A DNA stretch of 32,831 nt from Branchiostoma floridae. Its lineage: Eukaryota; Chordata; Leptocardii; Amphioxiformes; Branchiostomatidae. The notes beneath the pieces were generated by a model. That model was not told the origin of the DNA, ran no database searches, and saw nothing but the letters and a program-made list of their open reading frames with translations. Where the stretch lies: assembly GCF_000003815.2 (NCBI RefSeq), contig NW_023365816.1, positions 7,419 through 40,249 of the forward strand, written 5' to 3'. The position numbers and the translations under genes are program-made. Shown here in pieces: positions 10,201-17,696 of this stretch (the stretch's first letter is position 1; each line of letters opens with the position of its first letter).

Positions 10201-10996
10201 GTCACTGTAAAATCGTGCAGCGGGACTGTCACCATCACATGAGGCCTTTCTTTTCCTCATTTCCCTTTCTAAAAGAAGGATGCACAGACAGACACAGAAA
10301 GACAGACGATGTTATATATGGATTGCTCAAACAACTCCTATTACCTCTAACTTCATCCCATGGTCACATTTTTATACAGGTTATTCTATAGATAAATTCA
10401 ATCATATTATACAGGTATAGAATCATTACAGTGTGCCAATACTGAAATAGGTAAGGAAAACTTTAGATTATAAAATTTTTAGATATTAGAAACTGTTTCG
10501 TAAACGGTAGCTAAAGCAGTATTGCCATACCTCGTTAAACTCATTGTATCTACCTTTTGCCAATAGTTGCATGCAGAATACACCACCAACTGTCGTAATG
10601 AACCAAAGACTACTTCTATTATGCTATTAAACTAGAAATAAAATTCTCGGCAAAAGTAAAGTCACTATGAGTAATGCATAGAATCAACTTACTCTCACTC
10701 CTCTCCAAATCCTCGGCTTCTTTTGCTAGCTTGGTTTCCTTTAGGGCTACCAACAATTCTTTCAACAATCCATAATTTGCTTCACCAATTTTGTTATCAG
10801 CTTCCAGCATATGAAAGATTGCTTGTGGTGTTGCATTCTCAAGTTTTGCTTTGGGAATATGATGATCAGTGAGCAACAAAAGTAGCAAACTTTTGACTTG
10901 GTCTTGAGATAAATTTTCACTAATCTTCAAATAAAGCTTGTTACGAGGAGATAGTTCAAACTTGACTGGTGTTGAATCACCCTGTATAGACGCCAT
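1229..10996 (-). CDS. DED-GBP: death effector domain fused to a prenylatable guanylate-binding protein (18 coding exons)
   Basis: Coding exons in gene order: 10996-10693, 9684-9408, 8735-8605, 8239-8119, 7946-7775, 7597-7342, 7208-7054, 6826-6681, 6482-6325, 6009-5844, 5663-5477, 4086-3928, 3743-3648, 3342-3207, 2547-2450, 2298-2203, 1878-1734, 1260-1229. All borders are GT..AG and phases match, giving 2835 nt (944 aa plus stop). Domain order: DED about 16-97; GBP GTPase about 140-425 with P-loop GPCRTGKS 182-189, switch T212, DTEG 233-236 and RD 312-313; GBP helical domain about 425-690 with a basic insert 473-520; coiled coil about 692-920; RRR 936-938 and CTIS 941-944. GBPs are interferon-inducible dynamin-like GTPases that assemble on pathogen membranes; DEDs recruit death and inflammatory signalling proteins by homotypic contact. 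Inferred role: an immune GTPase that could nucleate DED signalling on membranes. The model is eye-made; transcripts could add or skip exons. Confidence 0.85.
1524..1529 (-). promoter_or_regulatory. Intronic polyadenylation signal
   Basis: AATAAA on the minus strand inside the last intron, about 90 nt after the read-through stop. It is placed to serve the alternative terminal exon. Confidence 0.35.
1618..1878 (-). CDS. Alternative terminal exon: exon 17 read-through (no CaaX)
   Basis: If the exon 17 donor at 1733 is not used, the frame runs on for 38 codons (GVSLCVIQPTNC...LSRYIQH) to TAG at 1618-1620, giving a 972-aa protein without a CaaX box. A separate AATAAA lies about 90 nt downstream (1524-1529). 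It could equally be plain intron sequence. Confidence 0.35.
   Translation of the reverse strand, partial: EQLEEVIQRKEQERADISRQLEMQSSLIDSLLQRQQPTTPPRTSRPSPGVSLCVIQPTNCRKSGTLCLPLLPKKEGGPQLSRYIQH
1734..1878 (-). CDS. Exon 17: end of the coiled coil and Pro/Thr-rich linker
   Basis: Acceptor CTACCCCAG, donor CCAG|GTGTGT; phase 0 in, phase 1 out; residues 887-934. QEQLEEV...EQERADISRQLEMQ, then a coiled-coil tail and PTTPPRTSRPSP, a flexible linker before the lipidated tail. Confidence 0.75.
2203..2298 (-). CDS. Exon 16: coiled coil, second exon of cassette 2
   Basis: 96 nt, phase 0/0, residues 855-886. Acceptor GTCTCAG, donor GAG|GTAAAG. It is a paralogue of exon 13; the upstream intron also matches (shared CATATTAG and TTAATCAAT-like blocks). 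Confidence 0.78.
2450..2547 (-). CDS. Exon 15: coiled coil, first exon of cassette 2
   Basis: Acceptor CATCTTAG, donor AAG|GTACTA; phase 1 in, phase 0 out; residues 822-854. QQLRKQAHDMQQTQQETLQK differs from exon 12 at few positions. Confidence 0.78.
3207..3342 (-). CDS. Exon 14: coiled coil, third exon of cassette 1
   Basis: Acceptor TTCCCCAG, donor C|GTAAGT; phase 0 in, phase 1 out; residues 777-821. EQERADLSRQLKEM is shared with exon 17 (EQERADISRQLEMQ). If the donor is not used, the frame stops three codons on (ERK-stop), so a short isoform lacking cassette 2 and the CaaX box is conceivable. Confidence 0.78.
3648..3743 (-). CDS. Exon 13: coiled coil, second exon of cassette 1
   Basis: 96 nt, phase 0/0, residues 745-776 (MKLELEERLDGEVQKIKDLQ...). 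It has the same length, phase and pattern as exon 16 (MKEELEEQHTIKLQEIQYLQ...). Confidence 0.8.
3928..4086 (-). CDS. Exon 12: coiled coil, first exon of cassette 1
   Basis: Acceptor TCCTAG, donor AAG|GTATTA; phase 0/0; residues 692-744. Its C-terminal 33 residues (QLRKQAHDLQQTQQ...) are nearly the same as exon 15. Its first 20 residues (KMEEQQEAHEAELKATKMA) have no counterpart there. Confidence 0.8.
4326..5205. repeat. Nested inverted-repeat (MITE-like) insertion in intron 11
   Basis: The outer arms match in inverse orientation: 4378-4455 against about 4964-5043 (shared GTATTCTAGAAATTCTCA, GCATTCCAG, GAATTCGTAG). The ends are related as GGCCCCTTCCGGCACAC (about 4334) and GTGTGAAGGCCC (about 5189). 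Several imperfect GAATTC/GAATG-rich motifs recur along the right arm. There is no transposase, so it is non-autonomous. Confidence 0.6.
4552..4858. repeat. Inner foldback element, 82-bp arms
   Basis: 4552-4633 and 4777-4858 are inverted copies (GTCATCCTCC..., CGGCTAATCGCCTATGT, TATATGAAGGGCCA, CCCGGTTACTG). The 143-bp centre contains TATAAATA and two inverted CCAAT boxes (CCAATCAG and GATTGGCTG). It is probably one MITE inserted in another. Confidence 0.7.
5477..5663 (-). CDS. Exon 11: GBP C-terminal helix
   Basis: Acceptor GATCTAG, donor AAG|GTAATT; phase 2 in, phase 0 out; residues 629-691. Charged helical sequence (FEKLIEELADARQQY; MTHNIQTLKTEIEKIK) leading into the coiled coil. The following intron (5476-4087) contains the nested inverted repeat. 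Confidence 0.75.
5844..6009 (-). CDS. Exon 10: GBP helical domain
   Basis: Acceptor TTGCAG, donor AG|GTAACT; phase 1 in, phase 2 out; residues 574-628. The central GGELFHYIQQNKELS resembles the PGGYRLF...LKKKY segment that closes the GBP middle domain. Confidence 0.75.
6325..6482 (-). CDS. Exon 9: GBP helical domain
   Basis: Acceptor TTTTCAG, donor G|GTAAGC; phase 2 in, phase 1 out; residues 521-573. SLMDLHSKLLNDVTDTLLEK corresponds to the ELLDLHRDSEREAIEVF helix of GBP1. Confidence 0.78.
6681..6826 (-). CDS. Exon 8: 48-residue polar/basic insert in the helical domain
   Basis: Acceptor TTCGTAG, donor AG|GTGACG. Its length, 146 nt (phase 0 to phase 2), is exactly what exon 9 needs; skipping it would shift the frame into a stop, so it looks obligatory. 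It encodes residues 473-520: a Ser/Asn/Glu-rich half, then RRGRYNTRSSARGRQRNSKR. Human GBP1 has no such segment between its ...YEQQM helix and the next helix. It may be a disordered linker or a bipartite-NLS-like or lipid-binding patch. Confidence 0.65.
7054..7208 (-). CDS. Exon 7: start of the GBP helical middle domain
   Basis: Acceptor CTCTCAG, donor CAA|GTGAGA; phase 1 in, phase 0 out; residues 421-472. YVEAVNDPNSIPALDNTW and then EEAVAKYNQQM match the YVNAISSGDLPCMENAV...KAIAHYEQQM helices of human GBP1. Confidence 0.85.
7342..7597 (-). CDS. Exon 6: end of the GBP GTPase domain
   Basis: Acceptor TTCGCAG, donor G|GTAAGT; phase 0 in, phase 1 out; residues 336-420. IRTFFPSVECATLVRP is the GBP strand that carries the guanine-cap neighbourhood (IRKFFPKKKCFVFDRP type). 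The exon ends in a ...TVSG turn that leads into the helical domain. Confidence 0.82.
7775..7946 (-). CDS. Exon 5: GBP G4 region
   Basis: Acceptor TTCACCAG, donor AAG|GTAAGG; phase 2 in, phase 0 out; residues 278-335. FFPDFLWLLRDLSL followed by MTPTEYL closely matches the FPDFVWTLRDFSL...LTPDEYL of GBPs. G4 is LLRD (310-313), so the usual Thr of TLRD is Leu; the RD pair that reads guanine is kept. Confidence 0.88.
8119..8239 (-). CDS. Exon 4: GBP GTPase domain
   Basis: Acceptor AATTCAG, donor CA|GTGAGT; phase 1 in, phase 2 out. It encodes residues 238-277 with the string ILLSSHLIYNS, which matches the AVLLSSTFVYNS strand-helix of GBPs immediately after switch II. Confidence 0.85.
8605..8735 (-). 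CDS. Exon 3: GBP switch I and G3 motif
   Basis: Acceptor TTCTAG, donor G|GTATGT; phase 2 in, phase 1 out. It encodes residues 194-237: FQLGHLMDPQTFGIWMG carries the switch-I threonine T212 and the GBP hallmark GIWM; FTIVLLDTEGI carries G3 (DTEG 233-236, including the Glu that matches Glu99 of human GBP1). The residue matching catalytic Ser73 of GBP1 appears to be Pro (P210). Confidence 0.85.
8899..8935 (-). ncRNA. Hammerhead-ribozyme-like core, left arm
   Basis: The mirror copy of the right-arm motif, on the strand that is sense for the DED-GBP transcript, so it would be present in the unspliced pre-mRNA. It has the same extra A. Confidence 0.3.
9114..9150 (+). ncRNA. Hammerhead-ribozyme-like core, right arm
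   Basis: CTGAAGA (9114-9120; the core allows any base at the fifth position), a 6-bp stem GGTGAC/GTCACC (9122-9127, 9133-9138), GAAA (9139-9142), then CGTC and GGTA, which can pair with the TGCC just before the core. One extra A (9121) separates the core from stem II, so activity is doubtful. The ACGT stem III would form only in a dimer. Confidence 0.3.
9408..9684 (-). CDS. Exon 2: GBP GTPase N-terminus with P-loop
   Basis: Acceptor TTTCCAG and donor CAG|GTAACC; phase 1 in, phase 2 out, so it joins the DED exon in frame. It encodes residues 102-193: a linker, then VISICGPCRTGKSYILS. The G1 motif GPCRTGKS (182-189) keeps the Arg (R185) that serves as the arginine finger (Arg48) in human GBP1, and the catalytic Lys (K188). 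The SYILSR extension is typical of the GBP/atlastin group. Confidence 0.85.
9685..10692 (-). other. Intron 1 of the DED-GBP gene
   Basis: About 1 kb between the DED exon and the P-loop exon. Short ORFs in it show no domain and no convincing paired splice sites. I see no extra exon or repeat. Confidence 0.6.
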
Positions 10997-11007
10997 GGTT
11001 GTGGCCA
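10693..11007 (-). CDS. Exon 1 (first coding): death effector domain
   Basis: The 3' splice site (TTTACAG, AG at 11009-11008) has a pyrimidine-rich tract. Eleven UTR bases precede ATG at 10996 in an excellent Kozak context (ACCATGG). It encodes residues 1-101 and ends phase 1 at a strong GTAAGT donor. Residues about 16-97 follow the six-helix DED pattern: LYLKISENLS (helix 1), VKSLLLLLLTDHHIPKAKLE (helix 2 with the hydrophobic FL-motif position, then the basic turn), a FHMLE-like helix 4, and GLLKELLVAL (helix 5). The RxDL motif of classical DEDs is degenerate here (ETKL). CARD or pyrin folds are less likely because of the LL-KELL and HHIP-K-KLE pattern. An upstream in-frame ATG at 11056 lies in the predicted intron. 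Confidence 0.8.
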
Positions 11008-11934
11008 CTGTAAATGATAGAAAGACAGTGTAGGTGTAAAAAGGTGTAATCCACACATGAGTTTGCCATGCATGTGTAGATTATGGGGGGGGGGGTGTTG
11101 TTGGAGATGTTCATCCATTCATTCATTCATCATCTTGATAACTTTTGGGTTATGTTTTAACTCGTTCATTATCTTGCCAACTCTTTTATTATGCTCTTTT
11201 CACCAGCACAGTTGACCTTAAATTGAAGATATTGAAATATGATCACACTTACAGTGCCATTCATAAACAACATGATGATGCTAGCCATAGACTCCGATAT
11301 ATGAAGTCCTGCGTGGCTTTTTCTGTAAGCGGGGTCAATTTTCATGGGCGGGTCATGAACAAGCCAAACAGTGCAAACTTATAGAGCGCAATCAGGATTC
11401 CCCATAATGGCCCATACAGGCCAATGTATGCACAACTTTCATTCTCCGAAATCTGTGTTAGTTCCATCGTCATTATTGGTCGAAAACAACCCTAAACTGC
11501 ACCTGATTCAGTCTCTAAATCCTTCTAAAAATCCTCACAGAGCCACTCTCTCTCTCTCTCCCGAGCAGGTCATTTCCCCCCGTCAGGTCTAGAAACCTAG
11601 ACTATTCATTTTGAATCTTACCTGTTGTCAGAGGTAAAAGAGACTACACAGACCATGAAGCATGTCACCGGGCACAAATGTTGCGCGGTGGTTCTGTGAT
11701 TGTGTGTATTGTAGCCGTGTTCATGTGTCTTTGGGTACGGGCGTGAAAAGTCAACAAATCATGACAAGCCTAACGTTCCCAAAGTTTATCTATGCCAAAG
11801 CAAAGGACTGAAAAGAATACCGTTCAGTGAAAAGTCCCAGCTAAATGTATATGCACAATAATCCCCCGACCTTGCCCAGGCCGCTACTCAAACAACGCCG
11901 CGCTTGGATGGCAGTAGATTGGAGTCAGTCTATG

Positions 11935-12115
11935 CCAGGCTCTACAACTCGCTGTAAAAATATTAGAAATTGGCCAAATAGACAGAACCACGCCAGAGGA
12001 GTTAGCTGTCTGAAGAGTACAATTCGTGGGTCGCAACTGTACATCTCGGTCGGCTACTCCTCTCGCGAGGTTTCTGTCTATTTGGTCAATTTGTACTTTT
12101 TACAGCGGAGCCTGG
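11935..12115. repeat. Inverted repeat (about 65-bp arms), MITE-like
   Basis: About 11935-12006 (CCAGGCTC, GCTGTAAAAA, CCAAATAGACAGAA, AGAGGAGT) is inverted at about 12051-12115 (ACTCCTCT, TTTCTGTCTATTTGG, TTTTTACAGC, GAGCCTGG). A 45-bp spacer separates the arms. Confidence 0.65.
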
Positions 12116-12118
12116 TAA

Positions 12119-12575
12119 AAGCCAGCTATTTACTCCTGATTATGTTATGTTATGTTTATTACATAGTATTATGCCGTGTACTTAGTGCTACTTTAACCTC
12201 TTTGTTTGCATTCGTTGCTTTGATTTTCTGCATTTGCTTTCATTTGGTATTTACTAGCAGATTAATTCTATGATTTTGACTAATTTCTTTATAATCTGTA
12301 GATCATGTTTAGTTTTGTCTAGTTTCAGTTATTCATGGTTAAATCAATTGCAACGTTATGATGATCACCGGGTTATATTACTTTGACTTGGTTTATTATT
12401 GTTTGATGTATAATCTTCATATCCATTAAATTGTATTATGATTTGTAAATTTTGATTGGTGAAGAGTTTGTATAAGCCAAACGGCTCCCCCCTGCACGTT
12501 CTGTTGTTTTCTTTAATTTGCTGTATATTATCATTTTTTAAAGTGCAGAATAAATTCAATCAATCAATCAAAATA
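12119..12575 (+). mobile_element. Possible 3' end of a non-LTR element
   Basis: AT-rich sequence ending in AATAAATTC and then an ATCA microsatellite (AATCAATCAATCAAA at about 12559-12573), the kind of tail CR1-like LINEs leave. No coding part remains, so this is tentative. Confidence 0.3.
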
Positions 12576-12809
12576 TGTCATTCAACAGTTCTGTCATCGT
12601 GATGAGATGAGAATAGAATACTCCTCCATAGAACACTCTTATTACATTTGCCATGGACCATTTTCGTGGAATCGCAAATGCACCACACATTTATCTGCCT
12701 TCTGTGGACTGATACACATAACGTCATCTTTCAGGTGCATTATCGCACAGCATGTCCACCTGCGCGTGCTTTGATTGAACATTGGGATATTAAGAAAACT
12801 ACTTCTCAC

Positions 12810-13175
12810 CTAAGTTTTTTCACTAATGTCTTGGTTATCTTCGGCTTCTTCAGCTTTCTCCAGTGCTGGTGTGTTTCCCCTTTGGTGAAGGAAGCCAAGT
12901 CCAATTAAGACAATCCAAGTCTAGACGTCTGGCAAAATATTTGGCTCAGCTAGAAAACATCCTCCCTACAATCTTAGAAGTGCAGCTGGGAATCCAGATC
13001 TCAGTTTCATTGGATATCGTTTGGTTAAAACGAATCAACGTAAGCAAGGCTGTTCGTAGTTGCCCAGCCGCTTAACGATAGTCTCTTTCTAACTCTGAAA
13101 AGAGCAGTGCGTCACGGCCGAGCAAAACAGGAACTTATGAGCAGGTGTGCAAATTTACCTGCGAAGGGGGAGGTG
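12810..13175 (-). other. Candidate 5' UTR exon of the DED-GBP gene
   Basis: It ends at a GTGAGA donor (12809) that is conserved as GTGAGC in copy 2 (17484). There are stops in all useful frames, so it would be untranslated. The start is unknown; I place it just downstream of the kB/AP-1 pair. This is inference from conservation between the two copies. Confidence 0.3.
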
Positions 13176-13176
13176 C

Positions 13177-13205
13177 ATGACTCATCTGTTTGGGTGGAAA
13201 GTCCC
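13177..13205 (-). promoter_or_regulatory. Paired AP-1-like and NF-kB-like sites, copy 1
   Basis: On the minus strand: GGGACTTTCC (13205-13196), a perfect kB consensus, then 11 bp, then TGAGTCA (13184-13178), a perfect AP-1/TRE consensus. It lies upstream of the DED-GBP coding region in the right orientation. The same pair with the same 11-bp gap is kept in copy 2 although the surrounding sequence has diverged. Confidence 0.5.
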
Positions 13206-13395
13206 AGCCTTTCATATGATAAAGAAAAATATTTATCAGCCATTGTTGTATTAGAATAGATGGAAATGTTTTGCTGTTCAGATTTGAGTTTTGCTGTTTG
13301 ACAAACAATTTACACATCACAGAAAACTATTCAAGGTTATTGCACATTATTTACAAGTAATTCTGTATCATGATCATTAGTTGAGCAAACGTGAG

Positions 13396-14340
13396 GAACA
13401 GAACCACTGTCAAGTAAATGAGGATCATTGTATCTGGCAATTGTGAATGTACGAGATTCAGGCTCTAAATTTCAAGAAAACTTTAGAGAGGCCCCGCAGA
13501 CTCAACAACGAGAGAATTACCCCTTTGGTCCTCTCGTTTATTTGCCCTGTAGTAACGTGGGCCCTACAGTATTTATCTTCTACCTTACATGTTTAATGGT
13601 TAACAGAGTCTGCATCCACAATTGAATGTTAACAGGCCAATGTATTCCAGATCAAGGGTTACCGCAGCCTTGAACCACGTGATTGACATGTTGACAGGAG
13701 ATAAGATGGCGACCGCAAGACGTCAGAATCCAAAGGTTACGGCACCTGTTGTCCTCAAACGGCCCCTATAATTTAATTTTTCCAAATCCAGATCTTTCCC
13801 TACTTTTCCACAAAAAAAAAAAAAAACATGTAATGATAGCAAAACGCCATAACATTGATTCTAAGGCAACAAAAATGCATGGTTTAAAAACTACACATTT
13901 TGACCAAATGGACACCACTCGAACTCAACACACATTTTCCTGTAATATTTTCAGTATTGTGCCGTGCCAATCTCCGTTCAAGTTGATGTTTACTGCGAGG
14001 TTATACTAGATGGTTACTGCCACGGAAGGGATTTATGTTCGGATCAAATTTTCAAATGGTACCTCGATATGTATTTGCCCAGTTCCAGACAGATGCCGTC
14101 TAGGTGTTTAAGGGTTAACATATGTCTCGCTATCTTAAGCCTCGGTTTCATGTACCCGAACATACCCTCCTGACCTTCCCCCAACCATGGTTATGAGAGT
14201 TTAAGAGCTCGGTCTGTCGTGGCCGGCTTGTGGTCTACGCGGTTGGCTAGTGTTCGGATGCGCCAGTCGAATTAAATTTTCGAAACATTGGGGCCGGCTG
14301 TGGACTGGAGTCTGGAATGGGCGGGTTGGCTGGTGTTCGG
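13396..14340. other. No gene seen
   Basis: Unique-looking AT-rich sequence with an A-run (about 13811-13826) and, near 14230-14350, two partly repeated GGCCGGCT...GTTGGCT...GTGTTCGG blocks. No supported feature. Confidence 0.5.
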
Positions 14341-15694
14341 CTTGTGGTTGGATGGTGTTTGGATGTCAGCAGTGAAATTCGAATACGACCCATGTCATAA
14401 CAACAGTGTTGTAGACTTAAATGGATTCGTGTTGCACAGAAAGGACCGCACTGGTGGTGGTGGTGGAGGTGTATGTGCTTACGTTAGATCCTCTATCCCT
14501 CATAGTTGACTTGCTGACTTGGAAGATGATTCGTTTGAGTGCCTGTGGCTTAGGATATGCCCAGATTGTTTACCGAGGGGGGGTTAACAGTATCATCACC
14601 GACGTGTTGTACAATCCTCCCCCAGGTACGATATAAGGTGCAAACCTGACACAGAAGTCATCTCGTACTTGTGTAAGTCTATCCAGTCTGCAGAGATGAA
14701 GTATCCTCTGTCTGGAGTGATACTGATGGGGACACGAACCATCTTGTGTACAGTGGCTGAAGTACCAGCCACTGTGCACAAGGTGTCGACTGAAGCAGGT
14801 GGTAAAATCTCCAACACGAGGTCAGAATCAGTTGGATTCTATTTTAACTAATCTGACCAAGTTCTACAACGAGCAACCGCAGCATCACCCACCGCTTGGC
14901 CAGTCTGACCATCAGCTTGTAACTCTTCCGGGTAAACCCTGGCCAAAGGATCCAGTGTATCTTCACCGCCGTAGGAAGTGTACGCCCCAGGCGATGCGAG
15001 ATCTCGGTCTAGCACTTAACCTTGTAGACTTTACGCCAGTGGAGGAAACCGCAAACGTTGACCAGAAAGTATAGCGATTTTACTCCATCGTGTGTCCACT
15101 CCTTGACAAGACAGTGCCACTGAAGAAAGGAAAAGTCACGTCTCAAGACAAGCCGTGGATAACTCCACACATAAAGCGTTTGATAGGTTCGAGACAGAAA
15201 ACCTACATGTCGGGTAACACTGGTGCTTACCAAAAGCTAAGAAACAAGGTTCAACGCTGTCTGAAGTCTGCCAAAAAGTTGTACTACCAGAGATAAATGG
15301 AACAACTCAAGCACACAGACTCAAACAAATGGTTCAGCATGGCCAAGTCCCTGATAGGAGTTTCGGCGCCAAGAGGGAGAATTCCTCCAAGCTCAGCTAC
15401 CGAAGAGAAAGACATGTGCGAGTCCCTGAGCGAACACTTCTCCTGAGTCTGGGCCAACGTACAGCGTACCATTCCTGAGGTTGCGGATGTAGCTAGCCAG
15501 CTCTCGGACGGGTCATTACCTGATGAGCTAAGCATACGCCAGGTAAAGCTTCAGTTAAAACGGGTCAATCCACGTAAGGCAACGGAGGGGGGATCAATTA
15601 CCACCCTGGCTTCTGACAACCTTCTACGAGGAGCTCGCTCCGATCCTTACGGCATTTACAACAGCTGTCTTCAGAAGGGAACCTTTCCAAGCAA

Positions 15695-16084
15695 GTGGAA
15701 AGAGGAACTCGTCGTGCCTGTACCAAAACACCTAAACCGAAAGGTCCCGAAGAGTTTCGTCGGATCTCCTTGACTAGTTGCCTTGGCAAAGTGCTAGAGG
15801 TCTTTGTCCGTGAGCTACTATTGCGAGATACCGACGACAAAATCCTCAACTCACAGCACGGTTTCAGGCGTGGTAGATCTACCGTCTCAGCCCTCATACA
15901 GACCACACAAGCATGGCATGACGCTCTAATTAACAGTCCCATAATGGACGTCCATGTGGCATTCATAGACTTCTCAAGTGCGTTCGACAACATTAACCAT
16001 GGGAAGCTCTTGTGTAGCCTGGCAAGGTTGCGCATAAGACGAAACCTCTGGGCATGCATCTCTAGCTACCTGAGTGACCGCACG
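15695..16084 (+). pseudogene. CR1-like reverse transcriptase, N-terminal part
   Basis: A 130-codon open piece with PKGPEEFRRISLTSCLGKVLE, GFRRGRSTVSAL and FIDFSSAFDNINH (RT blocks 1-3). It ends at a TGA, after which the same frame resumes (NGESRPVLAGTPQGGILSPTL). Confidence 0.8.
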
Positions 16085-16135
16085 TGAAATGGGGAGTCGC
16101 GGCCCGTTCTAGCTGGCACACCCCAGGGAGGAATA

Positions 16136-16936
16136 TTGTCGCCGACGTTATTCGTCATAGCTATGAACTGTCTGGACGAAAACATCCACCCCAGTGTCAC
16201 CCCAGTGAAGTATGCGGATGACCTGACTAACTCTGAGTGTCTAATGGGATCTCTTCCTGGCATACTACAAACTTCACTAAGTGCTGTAGAGTCCTGGGCT
16301 GCTTCATACTGTATGGAGGCAAACGCCAAGAAAACAAAAGACATGGTGATAAGCTACCGCCGAGTCCAAGTGGATCCACCACCGCTTATGCGGGGTGGTC
16401 AGCCCGTGGAGAGAGTCACGAAATTCAAACTTCTGGGAGTTATCGTTACACGTGATCTCACATGGGACGAACAAGTTAAAAGTATGGTATCCAAAGCACA
16501 ACCACGGATACACTACCTACGCCTTGCTAAAAGGGCCGGTCTACCCTCTGACTTACTGCTAACTATCTATACCTCATTTATCCGGCCAATTGTGGAGTAT
16601 GGATCACCTGTGTGGGGAGGGCTTCCAAAGACCCTGTCGGATGAACTGAAAAAAATTCAAAAACTCTGCTGCAAGATCATTGGTGTGGAACACCATCTAC
16701 TCCCCACGCTGCAGTCCAGGCGACACGAGGCCTCCCTACGAGAGCTGCAGCGGATCCTCACTGAGGACACGACACATCCCTGCAGGCAGTTTGACGGCAT
16801 GATTGACGGCACCGGAAGTACGAATCCTGGATATCTAGTTTTCGTAAGGTTTTTGGACGATTCCTGGAGCCGACGAAAACTAGATACATCATGCCCCCTA
16901 TTGTGGAAACTCGCTACAACCTGCGACGCAGTGTAG
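16136..16936 (+). pseudogene. CR1-like reverse transcriptase, palm/thumb part
   Basis: 266 codons: LSPTLFVIAMN, the catalytic KYADDLT, KTKDMVISY, FKLLGVIVTRDLTWDEQV and the C-terminal YGSPVWGGLP region. After about 16850 the frame slips; the original C-terminus (MPPIVETRYNLRRSVELKTP) continues in another frame near 16890-16950. Confidence 0.82.
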
Positions 16937-17035
16937 AACTGAAAACACCACTTAGTAGATCAAACCGACACAATATGTCTTTCATACCGCGAACTCTGGC
17001 CCAAAAAGCTGCCTATGTATCGAAATAAATATTGA

Positions 17036-17479
17036 TGTAAATAGATTTAAAATTTTATACTGATTCTCTACGCCGATTTTATCCCAAATTGCTGTCAAAG
17101 TGCGTGTAATGATGATCATTGTAGTCTGTCTTATGTAAAATCAATGCAATTTAGCCCCTGTTGTCAGGGCTGCAATGTTTCAAAGTTTCAACTGCTGACA
17201 TAGTCCCAGCTAAATTTAATTCCCAACCTAGTTACATATGACTATATCCTTATATATATATATATATATATCTTTAAACAAATCGTTGCTGGCTACCGGA
17301 ACGTGTGCCCAACAACTTAATCTGCACGCGGCTTAAACATATATGAACGCCAAAAGTCGTGTTGAAGCTAACTGTGTTTTGGACTGAAAACATCATCTGA
17401 GCTTCAAGTGTATGAATAAGAAGTGCACGTTATACTGACTAAGAGTCAAACTGAGTCCTCTTACTGAACATCAGTACTG
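17036..17479. other. Intergenic, TA microsatellite
   Basis: No gene visible. A TA dinucleotide run is present at about 17252-17271. Confidence 0.5.
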
Positions 17480-17696
17480 CTCACCTTGGTATGGCACCTA
17501 TGTCGTAGTTATCGTCGTCTTCCTCGTCTTTATCCAGTAGTTCACAGTCACTCGGTAAGCAATTACTTACAGGTATAAGTCCAATGTCCACTTATGAACC
17601 TCCCGGTCTGGCAAATCCCTTGACTCAGCTAGAAAACAACAGTCTTCACAATCTTAAAACCAGTAATCGATTTCACGGAATATATATTTTTAACGT
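17480..17696. repeat. Promoter/5' exon duplicate, copy 2, first half
   Basis: Homologous to about 12805-13000. The proposed donor is kept (CCAAG|GTGAGC, exon end 17485). The neighbouring minus-strand sequence could encode an acidic stretch (LLDKDEEDDDNYDIG), but copy 1 has a stop there, so I treat it as noncoding. It ends at the LINE's target-site duplication. Confidence 0.6.
17683..17696. repeat. Target-site duplication, left
   Basis: TATATTTTTAACGT, identical to 21156-21169. Confidence 0.85.

Larger units (their letters stand above)
11008..12809 (-). other. Probable 5' UTR intron of the DED-GBP gene
   Basis: It is bounded by the acceptor at 11009-11008 and a proposed donor (TTAG|GTGAGA, exon ending at 12810). 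It contains a G10 run (about 11087-11096), a short CT run (about 11549-11560), an inverted repeat (11935-12115) and a possible LINE tail. The donor assignment is inference. Confidence 0.35.
12805..13395. repeat. Promoter/5' exon duplicate, copy 1
   Basis: It aligns in the same orientation with 17480-17696 joined to 21170-21495. Shared blocks include CTCAGCTAGAAAACA (about 12944 and 17625), CCATGACTCA/GCATGACTCA, GGTGGAAAGTCCCAGCC, TTTTGCTGTT/AGTGCTGTTTAGCAAACAA and ATTACACAT. The duplication predates the LINE that splits copy 2. Confidence 0.65.
14345..17035 (+). pseudogene. Decayed CR1-like non-LTR retrotransposon
   Basis: An endonuclease remnant (GFVLHRKDRTGGGGG, then VCAYVRSSIPHS, near 14420-14510) is followed by linker and RT pieces in several frames, broken by stops (e.g. 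TGA at 16084-16086) and frameshifts (near 15427 and 16850). RT motifs: HGFRRGRSTVSAL, DFSSAFDNINH, YADD (16211-16222). The 3' end around 17025 has AATAAATATT. Order and motifs fit the CR1/L2/jockey group. It is not functional. Confidence 0.85.

Noticed and set aside
10997-11056. Upstream in-frame ATG extending the DED protein by 20 residues
   Set aside because: A good 3' splice site (AG at 11009-11008) lies between it and the Kozak-perfect ATG at 10996, so the upstream part is probably intron.
14669-15296. Several short plus-strand ORFs
   Set aside because: Fragments of the decayed CR1-like element in shifting frames, not separate genes.
17480-17560. Acidic minus-strand exon (LLDKDEEDDDNYDIG) with a good donor
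   Set aside because: The homologous copy at 12.8 kb has an in-frame stop at the junction, and the phase does not fit the DED exon; treated as 5' UTR.
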